A DNA stretch of 64,000 nucleotides from Huaxiibacter chinensis (GCF_022171985.1 NZ_JAJVHF010000001.1:930001-994000); one strand, 5' to 3'. Shown: positions 8,162-19,084, counted from the stretch's first letter. Notes: generated from the sequence alone by a model not told the origin. A program made the numbers and translations.

Positions 8162-8190
8162 AAAAAACCCGCACAAGGCGGGTTTTTTTG
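8162..8190. terminator. Bidirectional terminator between arsC and the cold-shock gene
   Basis: CCCGC-ACAAG-GCGGG stem flanked by an A-run on the left and a T-run on the right, so it reads as an intrinsic terminator on both strands. It serves arsC (+) and the convergent cold-shock gene (-). Confidence 0.88.
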
Positions 8191-8263
8191 TTATCAGCTT
8201 AGCTTAACTGCTCAGACTATCGTCTTCATCGCTATCGTAAGGGCCACTGATAATCAGCGCGAC

Positions 8264-8476
8264 TTACAGCGGAGAAACGTTGCCCGCTGCTGGGCCTTTA
8301 GCGCCATTTTCAATGGTGAAGGAAACTTTCTGACCTTCATCAAGGGATTTGAAGCTGTCGCTCTGAATTGCAGAGAAATGTACGAATACATCTTTGCTGC
8401 CGTCGTCAGGAGTGATAAAACCAAAACCTTTATCAGCGTTAAACCATTTTACTAAACCAGTCATTTTATTAGACAT
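8264..8476 (-). CDS. CspA-family cold-shock protein
   Basis: 70 residues, a single cold-shock domain nearly identical to CspA. RNP1 'KGFGFI' (about residues 16-21) and RNP2 'VFVHF' (about 30-34) are intact. It binds single-stranded RNA and DNA and acts as an RNA chaperone. The C-terminal 'NVSPL' differs from the CspA 'NVTSL', and the position beside ars does not match cspA of E. coli, so it is likely a paralogue of the CspA/B/G/I group. The gene has the long cold-shock leader described next and an AAGGAAG ribosome site. Confidence 0.9.
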   Translation of the reverse strand: MSNKMTGLVKWFNADKGFGFITPDDGSKDVFVHFSAIQSDSFKSLDEGQKVSFTIENGAKGPAAGNVSPL

Positions 8477-8649
8477 AGATACTTCCTTAATTTTTTTGGG
8501 CCACTAAGCGCGGCGAGGATGGCCTGTTTTTAGAGAGTGACTTATTTGGCACTTAGGAGGAGGCTCATGAAGAAGAGTATCTATTGATAACACCTGAACT
8601 GAGGACTGCTTTACTAAACTGCTTTAATAAGGTCTGTATTCCAAACCGA
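8477..8649 (-). promoter_or_regulatory. Cold-shock 5' leader with cold box
   Basis: On the minus strand the segment begins CGGTTTGGAATACAGACC, runs on with TTAAAGCAGTTTAGTAAAGC, and later TTATCAATAGATAC. This tracks the start of the E. coli cspA leader (ACGGTTTGACGTACAGACC, TTAAAGCAGTGTAGTAAGGC, then TTATCGTTGATAC) almost block by block. The leader would be about 170 nt, close to the 159 nt of cspA. Such leaders refold at low temperature to expose the ribosome site and contain the cold box. The transcription start near 8649 is inferred by alignment. Confidence 0.75.
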
Positions 8650-8956
8650 TGACGCTATTAAGACATAGAAAAATTTATTAAGCAAAGTTTTTATTTTTTA
8701 TTATAACCACTTAAACACCCGGATGGCTGAATGGCTAATAACATGCGCAATTAAACGAAGCGGCGAAAGCGTGAAAAACACGGATATTTTTTTAAATATT
8801 CAACCCGGATGTCATGACCCGCAGAGGTACAAGATATTTTCCACGCTTCGCTCACTCTGACCGCCTTGCGCGGTGAAGGGCGAAATGCGGCTGGCAGGAC
8901 GAACGTCATTGTTCAGACAGGCGTGATGGGTTTGACCTGTTGTAAAAACGTCATTC

Positions 8957-9406
8957 TTATTCAGTAACTTTTCTCACCTCGGTATCAGACGCTAACAAGG
9001 ATGAACCATCCTTCGCGGTCAAAACCAGTGGCGGCACCGGTTTCCCCGTTTGCTTATCAATTAATACCGAATGCGGTTCGCCGGGCGCAAACAGGTGCGC
9101 TTCCCCCCACTGACGCAGGGCGACGACGAGGGGAAACAGACGTTCACCCTGGGGCGTCAGCACATATTCCTGATAGGCCGTGCCGTCCGAGGCATCCTGA
9201 CGGTCAAGTATGCCCGCCTCAACCAGCTTATGTAGCCTGTCGGAAAGTATATTTTTTGCCATGCCCAGACTGCGCTGAAAATCACCAAAACGGCGCATCC
9301 CGTCAAATGCGTCACGCACGATGAGCAGTGACCAGCGATCGCCAATCAGATCCACGGATCGTGCGACAGGACAGTATGCGTTACTCATGGATTTGTGTGG
9401 CTTCAT
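8957..9406 (-). CDS. HxlR-family transcriptional regulator
   Basis: 149 residues. The HxlR winged helix is clear: 'CPVARSVDLIGDRWSLLIVRDAF' near residues 12-34, then 'LGMAKNILSDRLHKLVEAGIL'. A conserved Cys (Cys12 in 'AYCPVA') often acts as a redox or electrophile sensor in this family. Start: ATG at 9406, with GGAGGC 6 bases upstream; a longer frame to 9472 has no better site. It is divergent from an MFS transporter and probably controls it and itself. Confidence 0.85.
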   Translation of the reverse strand: MKPHKSMSNAYCPVARSVDLIGDRWSLLIVRDAFDGMRRFGDFQRSLGMAKNILSDRLHKLVEAGILDRQDASDGTAYQEYVLTPQGERLFPLVVALRQWGEAHLFAPGEPHSVLIDKQTGKPVPPLVLTAKDGSSLLASDTEVRKVTE

Positions 9407-9516
9407 GGTGCCTCCGAACAGGAAAATCGACTGCGATGCATGGTTGCATTTTAAAACCACATGACCTAGCATTCAACTAGTTTTGATTTGAAACCACATT
9501 GCAGGAATCGTTACGC
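9407..9516. promoter_or_regulatory. Divergent promoter region of the HxlR/MFS pair
   Basis: A 110-bp gap with two near-identical half-sites: AAAACCACATGAC (around 9450) and GAAACCACATTGC (around 9490). Their spacing and position suggest regulator binding sites controlling both directions. No footprint is known to me. Confidence 0.4.
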
Positions 9517-10737
9517 ATGAAAGCACTGCTTGCTTCACCGTCATCTCAACGCGCCTCTCCGCCCTGCCCCAGCACAGTGTCACGCAGCCTGGTGTGGTTG
9601 TTTGCCCTCGCCAGCGGCTTAAGCGTGGCTAACGTCTATTTTGCTCAACCCTTGCTAGACGCGCTGGCGCGGGATTTTGCGCTGAGCCATGCGGCCGTTG
9701 GGGGCGTTATTGCCGCCACGCAAACAGGCTGCGCGATAGCGCTGCTTTTTTTGGTACCACTGGGCGATCGGGTGGATCGCCGCCGCTTGATGGCTATTCA
9801 GCTCCTGTTGTTGATAAGCGCCCTGATGGCAGTCGGAATGGCAACGTCTGCCCCTGCGCTGCTGGCAGGCATGGTTGCGATCGGCATGCTCGGCACCGCC
9901 ATGACTCAGGGGCTTATCGCCTACGCGGCCAGTGCATCTGCGCCCCACGAACAGGGCCATGTGGTGGGCGCGGCACAGGGCGGTGTGTTCATAGGCCTGC
10001 TACTGGCAAGGGTGTTTGCCGGCGGGATCAGCGATCTTGCGGGCTGGCGCGGGGTCTATTTTAGCTCGGCCTTTTTAATGCTTCTCCTGGCGATCCCGCT
10101 CTGGCGAGGCCTCCCCGCGTTGCCCAGGGCATCAGAGGTACTGACTTACAAAGATCTGCTGATCTCCATGTTCACGCTACTGCGTGAAGAAAAGGTATTA
10201 CAGATCAGAGGAGTGCTGGCGTTATTAATGTTCGCCGCGTTCAATATTTTCTGGAGCGCCCTGGTGCTGCCCTTGAGCGCGCCGCCGTTTAGCTTCTCGC
10301 ATACGGTAATCGGCAGTTTTGGTCTGGTTGGGGCCATCGGTGCCTTAGCCGCCGCGCGGGCGGGAAGGTGGGCAGACCAGGGTCGAGCCCAAACCACCAG
10401 CGCGCTCGCCCTTGGGTTATTAATACTGGCGTGGTGGCCCCTGTCGCAAATGATGACCTCATTATGGGCGTTGCTCATCGGCATTGTGTTGCTCGACCTT
10501 GGCGGACAGGCGCTTCATGTTACCAATCAAAGCCTGATTTTTCGCACCCGCCCGGAAGCACACAGCCGCCTGGTTGGTCTCTACATGCTCTTTTATGCCG
10601 TCGGGAGCGGCGCAGGCGCTATCAGCACCACCGCGGTTTACGTGCGCTTCGGCTGGCAGGGCGTATGTCTCTTCGGTGCCCTGGTCAGCCTGGTCGCCCT
10701 GCTTTTCTGGTGGAAAACGCGGCGGCACATGCCATGA
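9517..10737 (+). CDS. MFS efflux transporter
   Basis: About 406 residues and twelve hydrophobic segments. The MFS signature loop between helices 2 and 3 reads 'PLGDRVDRRRLM' (near residue 84), and 'GVFIGLLLARVFAG' near residue 155 resembles the drug-antiporter motif region. The overall sequence is like the YgaY/sugar-efflux-type MFS proteins. An in-frame TTG lies at 9499; the ATG at 9517 is preferred, with AGGAA about 8 bases ahead. It is divergent from the HxlR regulator. Substrate unknown. Confidence 0.8.
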   Translation: MKALLASPSSQRASPPCPSTVSRSLVWLFALASGLSVANVYFAQPLLDALARDFALSHAAVGGVIAATQTGCAIALLFLVPLGDRVDRRRLMAIQLLLLISALMAVGMATSAPALLAGMVAIGMLGTAMTQGLIAYAASASAPHEQGHVVGAAQGGVFIGLLLARVFAGGISDLAGWRGVYFSSAFLMLLLAIPLWRGLPALPRASEVLTYKDLLISMFTLLREEKVLQIRGVLALLMFAAFNIFWSALVLPLSAPPFSFSHTVIGSFGLVGAIGALAAARAGRWADQGRAQTTSALALGLLILAWWPLSQMMTSLWALLIGIVLLDLGGQALHVTNQSLIFRTRPEAHSRLVGLYMLFYAVGSGAGAISTTAVYVRFGWQGVCLFGALVSLVALLFWWKTRRHMP

Positions 10738-10819
10738 CCGCGTAACCGGCTGTCGCTTTACGCCAGGCGTCCAGTAAATCCCTTCTATACTCACCTTATC
10801 CCCCACGATGGAGCACGCC

Positions 10820-11941
10820 ATGGCCCTACCCGACTTTCACTCTTCTGAGCCTTACACCCTGGGAATTGAACTGGAATTGCAGGTGGTGAATCCGCCCGGC
10901 TTCGATCTCAGTCAGGATTCGTCGGCGCTTATCGCCGCGGTAAAAGACGACATCAAAGCCGGAGAAGTGAAACACGACATCACCGAAAGCATGCTCGAAA
11001 TCGCCACGGGCGTCTGTAAAGACATCAGCCAGGCTGCGGCGCAGTTTTCAGCTATGCAGCAGGCGATCCTGCGGGCCGCTGGCGAGCATCATGTTCAGAT
11101 TGCCGGGGGAGGAACGCATCCGTTTCAGAAATGGCAGCGCCAGGAAGTGTGTGACGACGAGCGCTATAACGTCACGCTGGAACGCTTTGGTTATCTGATT
11201 TTGCAGGCGACGGTTTTTGGTCAACACGTTCACGTAGGCTGTCGAAACGGTGACGACGCAATCTACCTGCTGCATGGTTTATCGCGCTTTGTGCCGCATT
11301 TTATCGCCCTGTCGGCCTCATCGCCCTATATGCAGGGCAGCGACACCAGGTTTTCCTCGTCACGCCTGAACATTTTCTCCGGCTTCCCTGACAACGGCAA
11401 AATGCCGTGGGTGAACAGCTGGCAGGAGTTTGAAGGGCTGTTTCGTCGCCTGAGCTACACCAGCATGATCGACAGTATCAAAGATGTGCACTGGGATATT
11501 CGCCCCAGCCCGCATTTTGGTACCGTTGAAGTGCGGGTCATGGATACCCCTCTGACGCTCGCCCACGCGATCAACATTGCCGGACTGATTCAGGCCACCG
11601 CCCACTGGCTGCTGACCGAACGCCCTTACAAACACCAGGAGCTGGATTATCTGCTGTATAAATTTAACCGTTTTCAGGCGTGTCGCTACGGGCTGGAAGG
11701 CATCCTGACCGACGTCCATACCGGCGAGCAGAAAACCATTGCTGAAGATCTTAAAGGGCTGCTGGAGCGCGTCGCACCGTCAGCGGAAAAGCTGGGCGGT
11801 GCGAGCGCGATTCAGGAAATTGCCCTGATGCTGAAACAGGGCAAAAGCGAGGCACAGCGGATGCGGGACTTCATAGCCGACGGCGGCTCGCTGATTTCGC
11901 TGGTGCAAAAACACTGTGAGCTTTGGGCGACTAATCCGTAA
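10820..11941 (+). CDS. ybdK: YbdK-type carboxylate-amine ligase (weak glutamate-cysteine ligase)
   Basis: 373 residues, closely matching E. coli YbdK throughout: '[14 protein letters not shown]' at the N-terminus, '[10 protein letters not shown]' near residue 97, 'GQHVHVGC' near 136, '[19 protein letters not shown]' near 225. It belongs to the GCS2 ATP-dependent carboxylate-amine ligases; the E. coli enzyme has weak glutamate-cysteine ligase activity and its physiological substrate is unsettled. The ATG at 10820 matches the E. coli start ('MPLPDFH'); an ATG at 10808 is less likely. Its 3' end overlaps the convergent RND gene by 11 bp. Confidence 0.93.
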   Translation: MALPDFHSSEPYTLGIELELQVVNPPGFDLSQDSSALIAAVKDDIKAGEVKHDITESMLEIATGVCKDISQAAAQFSAMQQAILRAAGEHHVQIAGGGTHPFQKWQRQEVCDDERYNVTLERFGYLILQATVFGQHVHVGCRNGDDAIYLLHGLSRFVPHFIALSASSPYMQGSDTRFSSSRLNIFSGFPDNGKMPWVNSWQEFEGLFRRLSYTSMIDSIKDVHWDIRPSPHFGTVEVRVMDTPLTLAHAINIAGLIQATAHWLLTERPYKHQELDYLLYKFNRFQACRYGLEGILTDVHTGEQKTIAEDLKGLLERVAPSAEKLGGASAIQEIALMLKQGKSEAQRMRDFIADGGSLISLVQKHCELWATNP

Positions 11942-14900
11942 GCTTATGTCCCCACTCGCGCAGGCGCTGGAACAAGACATACAGCGCCGGAATGAAGACG
12001 ATGCCCACCACGGTGGCGACCAGCATGCCGCTGAACACCGTGGTGCCAATGATGCGGCGGCTTTGGGCACCCGCGCCGGTCGCCAGCATCATGGGCAGCA
12101 CGCCGATGATAAACGAGACCGCCGTCATCATCACCGCGCGAAAGCGGCGCGACGCGCCTTCCCGGGCGGCGTCAATAATCGCCATCCCCTCCATGCGCCG
12201 CGCGCGGGCAAACTCGACAATCAATATGGCATTCTTCGCCGCCAGCGCGATCAGCAGGACCAGTCCTATCTGCACATAGACATCGTTGGCGTAACCGGCA
12301 ATCCAGAGCCAGACCAGCGCCCCACCAATGGCGAATAACACCGACAGCATTACGCTGGCAGGCAATGTCCAGCTTTCGTACTGGGCCACAAGAAACAGCC
12401 AGGCCATAACCACGGCCGCCAGAACAATCCAGACAGCCTGATTCCCGGTCTGTTGCTCCTGATAGGACATTCCACTCCAGGCATAGTCGTAACCCGCAGG
12501 CAGTTCATCGGCCAAAAGCTGGCCCATCACGGCCATGGCCGTGCTGCTGCTGACCCCGTCCGCTGCCGATCCGCTCACGGATACCGAGGGGAACTGGTTG
12601 TACTGTTGCAGGAATGGCGCGCCCACGGTTGGCGTGATGGTCACGAGGTTGCTCAGGCGCACCCGCTCACCGCTATTGCTGCGCACGAACAGCTCGCCGA
12701 TCTGCTCCGCGCGCTCGCGCCACTGCATCTCATTTTGCATCACGACGTGATAAACGCGGTTATTGACGCTGAAATCCCCGGCGCGCGTGCCGCCAAAGGC
12801 CGTTTGCAGGCTGGCGAAGATCCGCGAGACCGGCACGCCGAGCCTGGCGGCACTCTCCCGATCGACCGTCAGCGTCAGCTGCGGCACGTTGCTGCTCCAG
12901 GTGGTGAAGACCCGGTTCAGTCGTGGATCCTGATTGGCTTTGGCGAGGATCTGCCGCGTGACCTGCTCAAGCTCCGCCGGACGTTGCCCCGCCTGCGCCT
13001 GAATACGCAAATCGAAGCCGGAGGCATTGCCCAGACCCGGCAGCGTCGGTGGGGCAAAAGTCATAATGGTGGCTTCCGGCAGCGCCAGAAGCTGGCGTTG
13101 CAGCGTGCCCATCACCTCGTCCAGAGGCTGACGCTCGCTCCAGTCTTTCAGCATGACGGAGATAAAGCCGCCGTTTGACGCGCTGGTGCCGTTGAGGAGA
13201 TTAAATCCGGACACCTGAATCACATCTGCAACCGCTGGATGGCTGGCAATCACGGCACGGGCGGTCTCCATCACCGCTTCGGTGCGCTCCAGCGACGCCG
13301 CCTCCGGCAGCTGGACGCTGGCAAAGAAATAGCCCTGGTCTTCCTGCGGCAAAAAGCCTTTTGGCATCGACATGAAGCTGAACGCCACCACGGCTGCGGC
13401 ACCCGCCGTCGCCAGCAGTGCCAGCCACGGACGCAGGTTAAATAGATTGACGACACGCGTATAAAGAGCGCGCGTGGCCTCAAGTCCCCGGTTAAAACCC
13501 CGGAAGATTGCCGCCGGGCGCGTTGTCCGTGGACGCAGCAGCATGGCGCACAAAGCCGGCGTCAGGGTGAGCGCGACAAGGCTTGAGAGCGTCACGGCGG
13601 TCGATAGCGTTACCGCAAACTGGCGGTACAGCTCTCCGACAATGCCCGGGATCAATGCCACCGGCACAAACACCGCCAGCAGCACCAGCGTGGTGGCGAT
13701 CACCGGCCCGGCAATCTGGCGTAACGCCAGCGCGGTTGCCGCAGTGCGGCTCTGTCCTTCCGCCATCAACGTTTCGACATTCTCCACCACCACAATCGCG
13801 TCATCCACCACCATGGTTAACGCCAGAATGATGGCAAACAGGCTGAGGGTATTGGCGGAGTAACCCAGCGTATAAAGCACCGCAAACGTACCGATCAATG
13901 ACACGGGGATCGCCAGGGCGACAATCAGCGTGGCGCGCCAGCTTTGCAAAAACAGCGAAACGACCACCACCACGGCCAGCAAGGTGAGCGCCAGCGAGAG
14001 ACCAATCTCCTTAATGGTGGCGGCAACGAACTCGGTGGTATCAAACTTCACTTCATAGCTGAGATCGTCCGGAAACCGGGTCGAGAGTCGTTCAAGTTCG
14101 CCCCGCACCGCGTCGGCAACGCGCAGTGCGTTGGCCGACGGCGTGGGATAGACGCCCAGATACGCCGAATCCAGCCCGTTCAACTGCGCACCTGAACTGT
14201 AACTGCGCGAGCCAAGCACAATGTTGGCGACATCACTCAGGCGCACCAGTTGTCCCATTTCCCCGGCACGAATAATGATATTGCCGAAGTCTCTGGCCTG
14301 GTTAAGCCGCCCCAGCCCGTTAATGGTCAGCGTCTGCTGCTGGCCGTTAAATACCGGCGGCGTGCCCACCTGGCCCGCTGCGCCCTGCACATTCTGCTCG
14401 CGCAACGCCTGCGAGATATCCTCAGTGGTCACGTTAAGCGCGTTCATCCGATCCGGACGCAGCCAGATGCGCATGCTGTAGTCACGGGCGCCAAACATCT
14501 GCACCTGTCCCACGCCCGGCAGGCGCGCTAACGCCTCCAGCACCTGCGTGCTGGCGTAGTTACTGACAAACAAGGGCGCGAGCGTCCCCTGTGGTGAGTA
14601 AAGACTTACCCCCATCATCAGGTTGGTGGCGCGCTTACGCACCTGTACGCCGTTTTGCTGCGCTTCGGCAGGCAGTTGTGCCACCACCTGCGCCACGCGG
14701 TTTTGCACGTCGATGGCCGCCAGATCCGCATCGGTGCCTGCCGCAAAGGTGATATTCAGGCTGTAGGTGCCTTCATCCGAGCTGGTGGACTCCATATACA
14801 GCATGTGATCCACGCCGTTGAGCTGGGTTTCCAGCGGGGTGGCAATCGCTTCCGCTACGTCTGCCGAGCTGGCGCCGGGCCAGCTGGCGGAGACATTCAC

Positions 14901-15026
14901 GACCGGTGGCGTGATCTGCGGATACTGCTCTACGGGAATGATTCTCAGCGCAATCGCGCCAAGCAATGCAATCACCAGCGCGATCACCATGGCGAACCGC
15001 GGGCGTTTGATGAAAAACGTCAGCAT
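11931..15026 (-). CDS. RND (HAE1) efflux pump, inner-membrane permease
   Basis: 1031 residues with the AcrB layout: one N-terminal helix, a large periplasmic loop, six helices, a second loop, then five helices. The proton-relay aspartates are visible in '[12 protein letters not shown]' (near residue 405), and the family block '[20 protein letters not shown]' lies near residue 935. It would take drugs or other amphiphiles from the membrane or periplasm and work with the adaptor encoded 9 bp upstream. It is not AcrB, AcrD or OqxB by sequence. No outer-membrane channel gene follows, so TolC is the likely partner. Start: ATG with AAGGAG. Confidence 0.92.
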   Translation of the reverse strand: MLTFFIKRPRFAMVIALVIALLGAIALRIIPVEQYPQITPPVVNVSASWPGASSADVAEAIATPLETQLNGVDHMLYMESTSSDEGTYSLNITFAAGTDADLAAIDVQNRVAQVVAQLPAEAQQNGVQVRKRATNLMMGVSLYSPQGTLAPLFVSNYASTQVLEALARLPGVGQVQMFGARDYSMRIWLRPDRMNALNVTTEDISQALREQNVQGAAGQVGTPPVFNGQQQTLTINGLGRLNQARDFGNIIIRAGEMGQLVRLSDVANIVLGSRSYSSGAQLNGLDSAYLGVYPTPSANALRVADAVRGELERLSTRFPDDLSYEVKFDTTEFVAATIKEIGLSLALTLLAVVVVVSLFLQSWRATLIVALAIPVSLIGTFAVLYTLGYSANTLSLFAIILALTMVVDDAIVVVENVETLMAEGQSRTAATALALRQIAGPVIATTLVLLAVFVPVALIPGIVGELYRQFAVTLSTAVTLSSLVALTLTPALCAMLLRPRTTRPAAIFRGFNRGLEATRALYTRVVNLFNLRPWLALLATAGAAAVVAFSFMSMPKGFLPQEDQGYFFASVQLPEAASLERTEAVMETARAVIASHPAVADVIQVSGFNLLNGTSASNGGFISVMLKDWSERQPLDEVMGTLQRQLLALPEATIMTFAPPTLPGLGNASGFDLRIQAQAGQRPAELEQVTRQILAKANQDPRLNRVFTTWSSNVPQLTLTVDRESAARLGVPVSRIFASLQTAFGGTRAGDFSVNNRVYHVVMQNEMQWRERAEQIGELFVRSNSGERVRLSNLVTITPTVGAPFLQQYNQFPSVSVSGSAADGVSSSTAMAVMGQLLADELPAGYDYAWSGMSYQEQQTGNQAVWIVLAAVVMAWLFLVAQYESWTLPASVMLSVLFAIGGALVWLWIAGYANDVYVQIGLVLLIALAAKNAILIVEFARARRMEGMAIIDAAREGASRRFRAVMMTAVSFIIGVLPMMLATGAGAQSRRIIGTTVFSGMLVATVVGIVFIPALYVLFQRLREWGHKLTD

Positions 15027-15035
15027 GGTGGCTCC

Positions 15036-16100
15036 TTAATTCAGTATCTGGACGTCAGCACCCGGCTGAATGCGCTGTGCGCCGTCAGTGATCGCTCGCT
15101 CACCGGATGTCACACCGGCGGCAATCTGGAACTGCTGCCCCATCTGCCCGGCAATCGTTAGCGGACGTTTTTCCGCTTTGCCTTCGGCGTTAATGACCCA
15201 GGCAAAGAAGCCGTCGCTATTTTGCTGGACCGCCGCTGCAGGGAGCGTCAGCATCGGCTGGGCGCTTGCCGGACGCAGATAGACATTCACGTTCCCGCCG
15301 GGCAGCAACTGATGCCCTGGATTCGCAAATTCTGCACGCAGCATGACGCTGGCGGTGCGCGGATCAATACGATTATCCACCGACGTCAGTTCACCGCTGA
15401 TACGCTGGCCGTTGTTGTCGATCAGCGCCTGCCAGGCCTGCTTCATGGCGTGGATATCCGCATGTTGTCCGGCTTTCGCGGCAAACGCGCTCTCTTCCAG
15501 CGCAAAAGCGATGCGGACAGGATCAAGCTGTACCACCTCCACCAGCACGCCGCTTGAGGGGTTAACCAGACTGCCAGCGTGGTACTGACTGTGCCCCACG
15601 CGCCCGTCAATCGGCGACGTGATTCGGGTGTAGGCCAGCGTCACGTTACGCGTTTCGAGGCGGGCTTTTGCCTGCTCCAGCGCGGCGCTGGCGACATCCC
15701 GCTGCATGCGTGCGTTATCCACATCGTGGCGGCTGATGGCGTTGCTGCTGCCCAGGCTTTCGAACCGCGAAAGCTGCTGCTGCGCCTGACGCAAGGTGGC
15801 CTGAGCGCTCTTGACCTCGGCCTGCGCCAGCCTTAAGGCCGCGCGCGGTTCGGCATCGTCCAGTTCAAACAGTACGTCACCTTTTTTTACGTATTGACCG
15901 TCGCGAAAATGAACACGGGTAATCACGCCTTCGGTACGGGCCCGCAGTGCAACGATATGGATAGCTTCGATGCGCCCCGGAATCTGGCGTTCAGCGGCGT
16001 GAGCGGTTTGCTCGACGGTCGCCACACGGACAGGGATGGCTGCGGCGAAGACAGGTTGCAACGTAGAAGCCAGGAGCAGGAACAGAAGTGGGAATTTCAT
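15036..16100 (-). CDS. RND periplasmic adaptor (membrane-fusion protein)
   Basis: 354 residues. A signal peptide ends about 'QPVFA-A'; there is no lipobox Cys, so the adaptor is soluble or held by the hydrophobic start. The lipoyl/barrel-sandwich halves are visible ('VALRARTEGVITRVHFRDGQ' near residue 51, 'TRITSPIDGRVG' near 158), split by an alpha-helical hairpin rich in Ala, Gln and Arg (about residues 90-150). It bridges the RND permease to an outer-membrane channel. First gene of a two-gene operon; no dedicated regulator is adjacent. Confidence 0.92.
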   Translation of the reverse strand: MKFPLLFLLLASTLQPVFAAAIPVRVATVEQTAHAAERQIPGRIEAIHIVALRARTEGVITRVHFRDGQYVKKGDVLFELDDAEPRAALRLAQAEVKSAQATLRQAQQQLSRFESLGSSNAISRHDVDNARMQRDVASAALEQAKARLETRNVTLAYTRITSPIDGRVGHSQYHAGSLVNPSSGVLVEVVQLDPVRIAFALEESAFAAKAGQHADIHAMKQAWQALIDNNGQRISGELTSVDNRIDPRTASVMLRAEFANPGHQLLPGGNVNVYLRPASAQPMLTLPAAAVQQNSDGFFAWVINAEGKAEKRPLTIAGQMGQQFQIAAGVTSGERAITDGAQRIQPGADVQILN

Positions 16101-16121
16101 GGGGAGTCCCTCTGAGTTTGC

Positions 16122-16192
16122 CGCTCACCCTGGCCCTCTCCCAAAGAGAGAGGGCGGAGAGTTATCCCTGTAAAGGGGTTAGGGTGAGGGCA
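16122..16192. repeat. REP-like palindromic element
   Basis: Outer arms CTCACCCT and AGGGTGAG enclose a CCCTCTC-CCAAA-GAGAGAGGG hairpin. The same CCCTCTCCC/GGGAGAGGG family occurs at 54100 and as a tandem array at 57531. It lies 6 bp beyond the P-type ATPase stop and may act as its terminator or mRNA stabiliser. Confidence 0.7.
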
Positions 16193-16197
16193 AAAAG

Positions 16198-18888
16198 TTA
16201 TGCAGCGTGACGGAACCTGCGGGTCAGGCGCTTCTCGATTTCGACGATGAAGAACATCACACCCGCAACGGCCAGCGTAACGAACCAGTAGCGCAGCGGC
16301 AGGGCTTCGGTGCCAAACAGCATCTGCATAAATGGCAGGTAGATAATGGCGGCCTGGAGCAGGAACAGCACGCCCGTGACCAGCCAGATACCTTTGTTCG
16401 CCAGCAGTCCGCGGTTCAGTGAGAACCCGTTGCTGTTGCGGCAGTTAATCATGTAGACCCACTGTGCACAGACCAGCATCTGCAGAAGCACGGTGCGAAT
16501 AAATTCGGCACTGTGGCCGCGCGGTGCGAGCCAGGCTTCCAGCGCGAAAGCGGCAATCGCAATCATGGTGCCGACGAACGCGACGCGCCACACGGCGTAG
16601 GCGTCCATCACGTGCTGCCCGGTCTGACGTGGCGGACGCTTCATGATGTTGCGCTCGGCCGCTTCAAAGGCCAGGCCGAAGGAGAGCGTGGCGGACGTCG
16701 CCATGTTCATCCACAAAATCAGCACCGGCGTCAGCGGAATAATGTTCCCCGCCAACAGCGCGATAACAATCAACAGCCCCTGTGCCAGGTTGGTTGGCAT
16801 GATAAACAGGATGGTCTTCTTGAGGTTATCGTAAACGCGACGCCCCTCTTTCACTGCACCGGCGATGGTGGCAAAGTTGTCGTCCGTCAGGACCATATCC
16901 GCCGCCTCTTTGGTCACCTCGGTACCTTTAATACCCATTGCGATGCCGACGTCAGCCTGACGCAGCGCGGGCGCGTCGTTCACGCCATCGCCGGTCATCC
17001 CGACAATCTCACCTTTGTTCTGCAGGGCTTTGACCAGGCGCAGCTTATGCTCCGGGCTGGTGCGGGCAAAAATGTCATATTTCACCGCGGCTTCTGCAAG
17101 CTGTGCGTCATCCATCTTTTCCAGATCGTAGCCGGTGACCGCCTGCTCGCTGTTGGTAATGCCCAGCATCTGGCCGATGCTCATGGCGGTTTGCGGGTGG
17201 TCACCGGTGATCATCTTCACGCGGATCCCCGCCTGCTGACAGGCATGGATGGCGTCGATGGCTTCCGGACGCGGCGGATCCATCATCCCGGCAATACCGA
17301 GGAAGATCAGCCCCTGGCTCAGGTCATCGTGGGTAAGGGTCTTCTCGCCATTCGCCGGTTTGAACGCCGCAGCGACCATGCGCAAGCCCTGACGCGCATA
17401 GCGCTCCATTTCCGTTTCCCACAAGGTGCGGTCGAAGGGTTGCGTACCATTGCGGGTCTGCTGCTGCTCGCAGAGGGCGAAAAGAACGTCCGGCGCGCCG
17501 GTAATCAGAATCTGCTCCTCGCCACCAATGCGGTAGTGCGTACTCATGTATTTGTACTGCGAGTCAAACGGGATCTTATTTAAAAGCGTGGTGTCGACCG
17601 GTGCCAGATGCGCTTTCGCCGCCAGCACCTTCAGCGCGCCTTCGGTTGGCCCACCGGTGATCCCCCACAGGCCGCGCTCATCCTGGACCATCTGGCTGTC
17701 ATTACACAGGTCGATGGTGCGCAGATACTGCTCAAGCACGGTGCCTGGCTGAATTTGCACCGGCTCGTTACTGCCTTCCAGATAGATATCGCCCACCGGC
17801 TCGTAGCTATTCCCTTCTACGCGGTAGCAGCAATCGGCGGTAATGATCGCTTTTGCGGTCATCTCATTCATGGTCAGGGTGCCGGTTTTGTCCGAGCAGA
17901 CCACGGTCATGGCGCCCAGGGTTTCGACCGTCGGCAGCTTGCGGATAATGGCTTTTTTCTGCGCCATCGCCTGAACGCCCAGCGACAGGATGATAGAGAT
18001 AATGGCTGGCAGACCTTCCGGTACCGAGGCAACGGCCAGGCTAATCAGAGAGAGCAGTAGCTCGCCCATGGGGATTTCACGGAAGACCAGGCTGAAGACA
18101 AACAGCGCCGCCATCATCGCCAGAATAATGGCGAAGATCGCTTTACCCAGCTTGTCCATCTGCACCAGCAACGGCGTACGATGCTTTTCGATCCCTGCCA
18201 TCATCTGATTAATGTGGCCCAGTTCGGTTTTCTCGCCGGTCGCGATGACGACCCCGATACCGCCGCCCGCACTTACCGTGGTGCCGGAAAATACCATATT
18301 TGTCCGATCGCCCAGCGATAATTCCCCCGTTAAGGGAAGAATATGTTTATCCACCACCGTCGATTCGCCGGTCAGAATGGCTTCTTCCACGCGTAAATTA
18401 TGCGCTTCAATGAGTCGCATATCGGCAGGAATACGATCGCCCGCACGCAGAATAATAATATCGCCCGGTACGATTTCCGTAGTAGGCAACGTTTCATGCG
18501 TGCCATTTCGAATGACAACGGCATCGCTGGAAAGCATATTACGGATGCTTTTCAGTGATTTTTCGGCATTGCTTTCCTGAATATGGCCGATTAATGCATT
18601 GATAACCGCCACGCCGAGAATGACCAGCGTGTCGACCCAATGTCCCATTACTGCTGTTAATACAGCAGCAGCAAGAAGAACATAAATCAATACATCATTA
18701 AAATGGGCAAGAAAACGCAGCCAGGCCGGTTTCCCTTTTTTTTCTGGCAACGCATTCGGACCATGCTCTTGCAACCGAGCCTGCGCTTCGGTGCGGTCCA
18801 GGCCCTGCGACTGGCTTTGCATTGCCGCCAGCACCTGCTCGGGTGTCTGCTGCCAGAACGTATTCTGCGACGTTATTTTTTTAGTCAT
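16198..18888 (-). CDS. Type II cation-transporting P-type ATPase
   Basis: 896 residues with all hallmarks: TGES (173-176, actuator), PEGL (290-293, fourth membrane helix), DKTGTLT with phosphorylated Asp333, TGD near 561 and GDGVNDAP (633-640). Ten membrane helices are likely. The N-terminal 'cation_ATPase_N' region and the PEGLPA helix place it with P2A-type Ca2+/Mn2+-like pumps rather than heavy-metal P1B pumps, since no CPX or heavy-metal-binding domain is present. The ion is not provable here. It is transcribed away from a small membrane-protein gene. Start has AAGGAAAT upstream. Confidence 0.9.
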   Translation of the reverse strand: MTKKITSQNTFWQQTPEQVLAAMQSQSQGLDRTEAQARLQEHGPNALPEKKGKPAWLRFLAHFNDVLIYVLLAAAVLTAVMGHWVDTLVILGVAVINALIGHIQESNAEKSLKSIRNMLSSDAVVIRNGTHETLPTTEIVPGDIIILRAGDRIPADMRLIEAHNLRVEEAILTGESTVVDKHILPLTGELSLGDRTNMVFSGTTVSAGGGIGVVIATGEKTELGHINQMMAGIEKHRTPLLVQMDKLGKAIFAIILAMMAALFVFSLVFREIPMGELLLSLISLAVASVPEGLPAIISIILSLGVQAMAQKKAIIRKLPTVETLGAMTVVCSDKTGTLTMNEMTAKAIITADCCYRVEGNSYEPVGDIYLEGSNEPVQIQPGTVLEQYLRTIDLCNDSQMVQDERGLWGITGGPTEGALKVLAAKAHLAPVDTTLLNKIPFDSQYKYMSTHYRIGGEEQILITGAPDVLFALCEQQQTRNGTQPFDRTLWETEMERYARQGLRMVAAAFKPANGEKTLTHDDLSQGLIFLGIAGMMDPPRPEAIDAIHACQQAGIRVKMITGDHPQTAMSIGQMLGITNSEQAVTGYDLEKMDDAQLAEAAVKYDIFARTSPEHKLRLVKALQNKGEIVGMTGDGVNDAPALRQADVGIAMGIKGTEVTKEAADMVLTDDNFATIAGAVKEGRRVYDNLKKTILFIMPTNLAQGLLIVIALLAGNIIPLTPVLILWMNMATSATLSFGLAFEAAERNIMKRPPRQTGQHVMDAYAVWRVAFVGTMIAIAAFALEAWLAPRGHSAEFIRTVLLQMLVCAQWVYMINCRNSNGFSLNRGLLANKGIWLVTGVLFLLQAAIIYLPFMQMLFGTEALPLRYWFVTLAVAGVMFFIVEIEKRLTRRFRHAA

Positions 18889-19084
18889 TTATTTATTTCC
18901 TTCAATATCCGGTGGACGGCAGCCTGAATTCCTTTCTGGCTCTAATATTTTCATTTTTGGGCTTGCGGGAAGAAATAATCTGCCGCACTATATTTACCAG
19001 GTTATTTTCATAATTTGCCACAACCTGCTTGATACGTTGATTCTTACAAAATGTTTCTAAACGAAAACTAAACGAGGGAATAGC

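Noticed and set aside
16513..17583. 356-codon frame antisense to the P-type ATPase
   Set aside because: It lies entirely inside a conserved gene, is rich in His, Arg and Gly as antisense GC-rich frames are, and has no domain or ribosome site.
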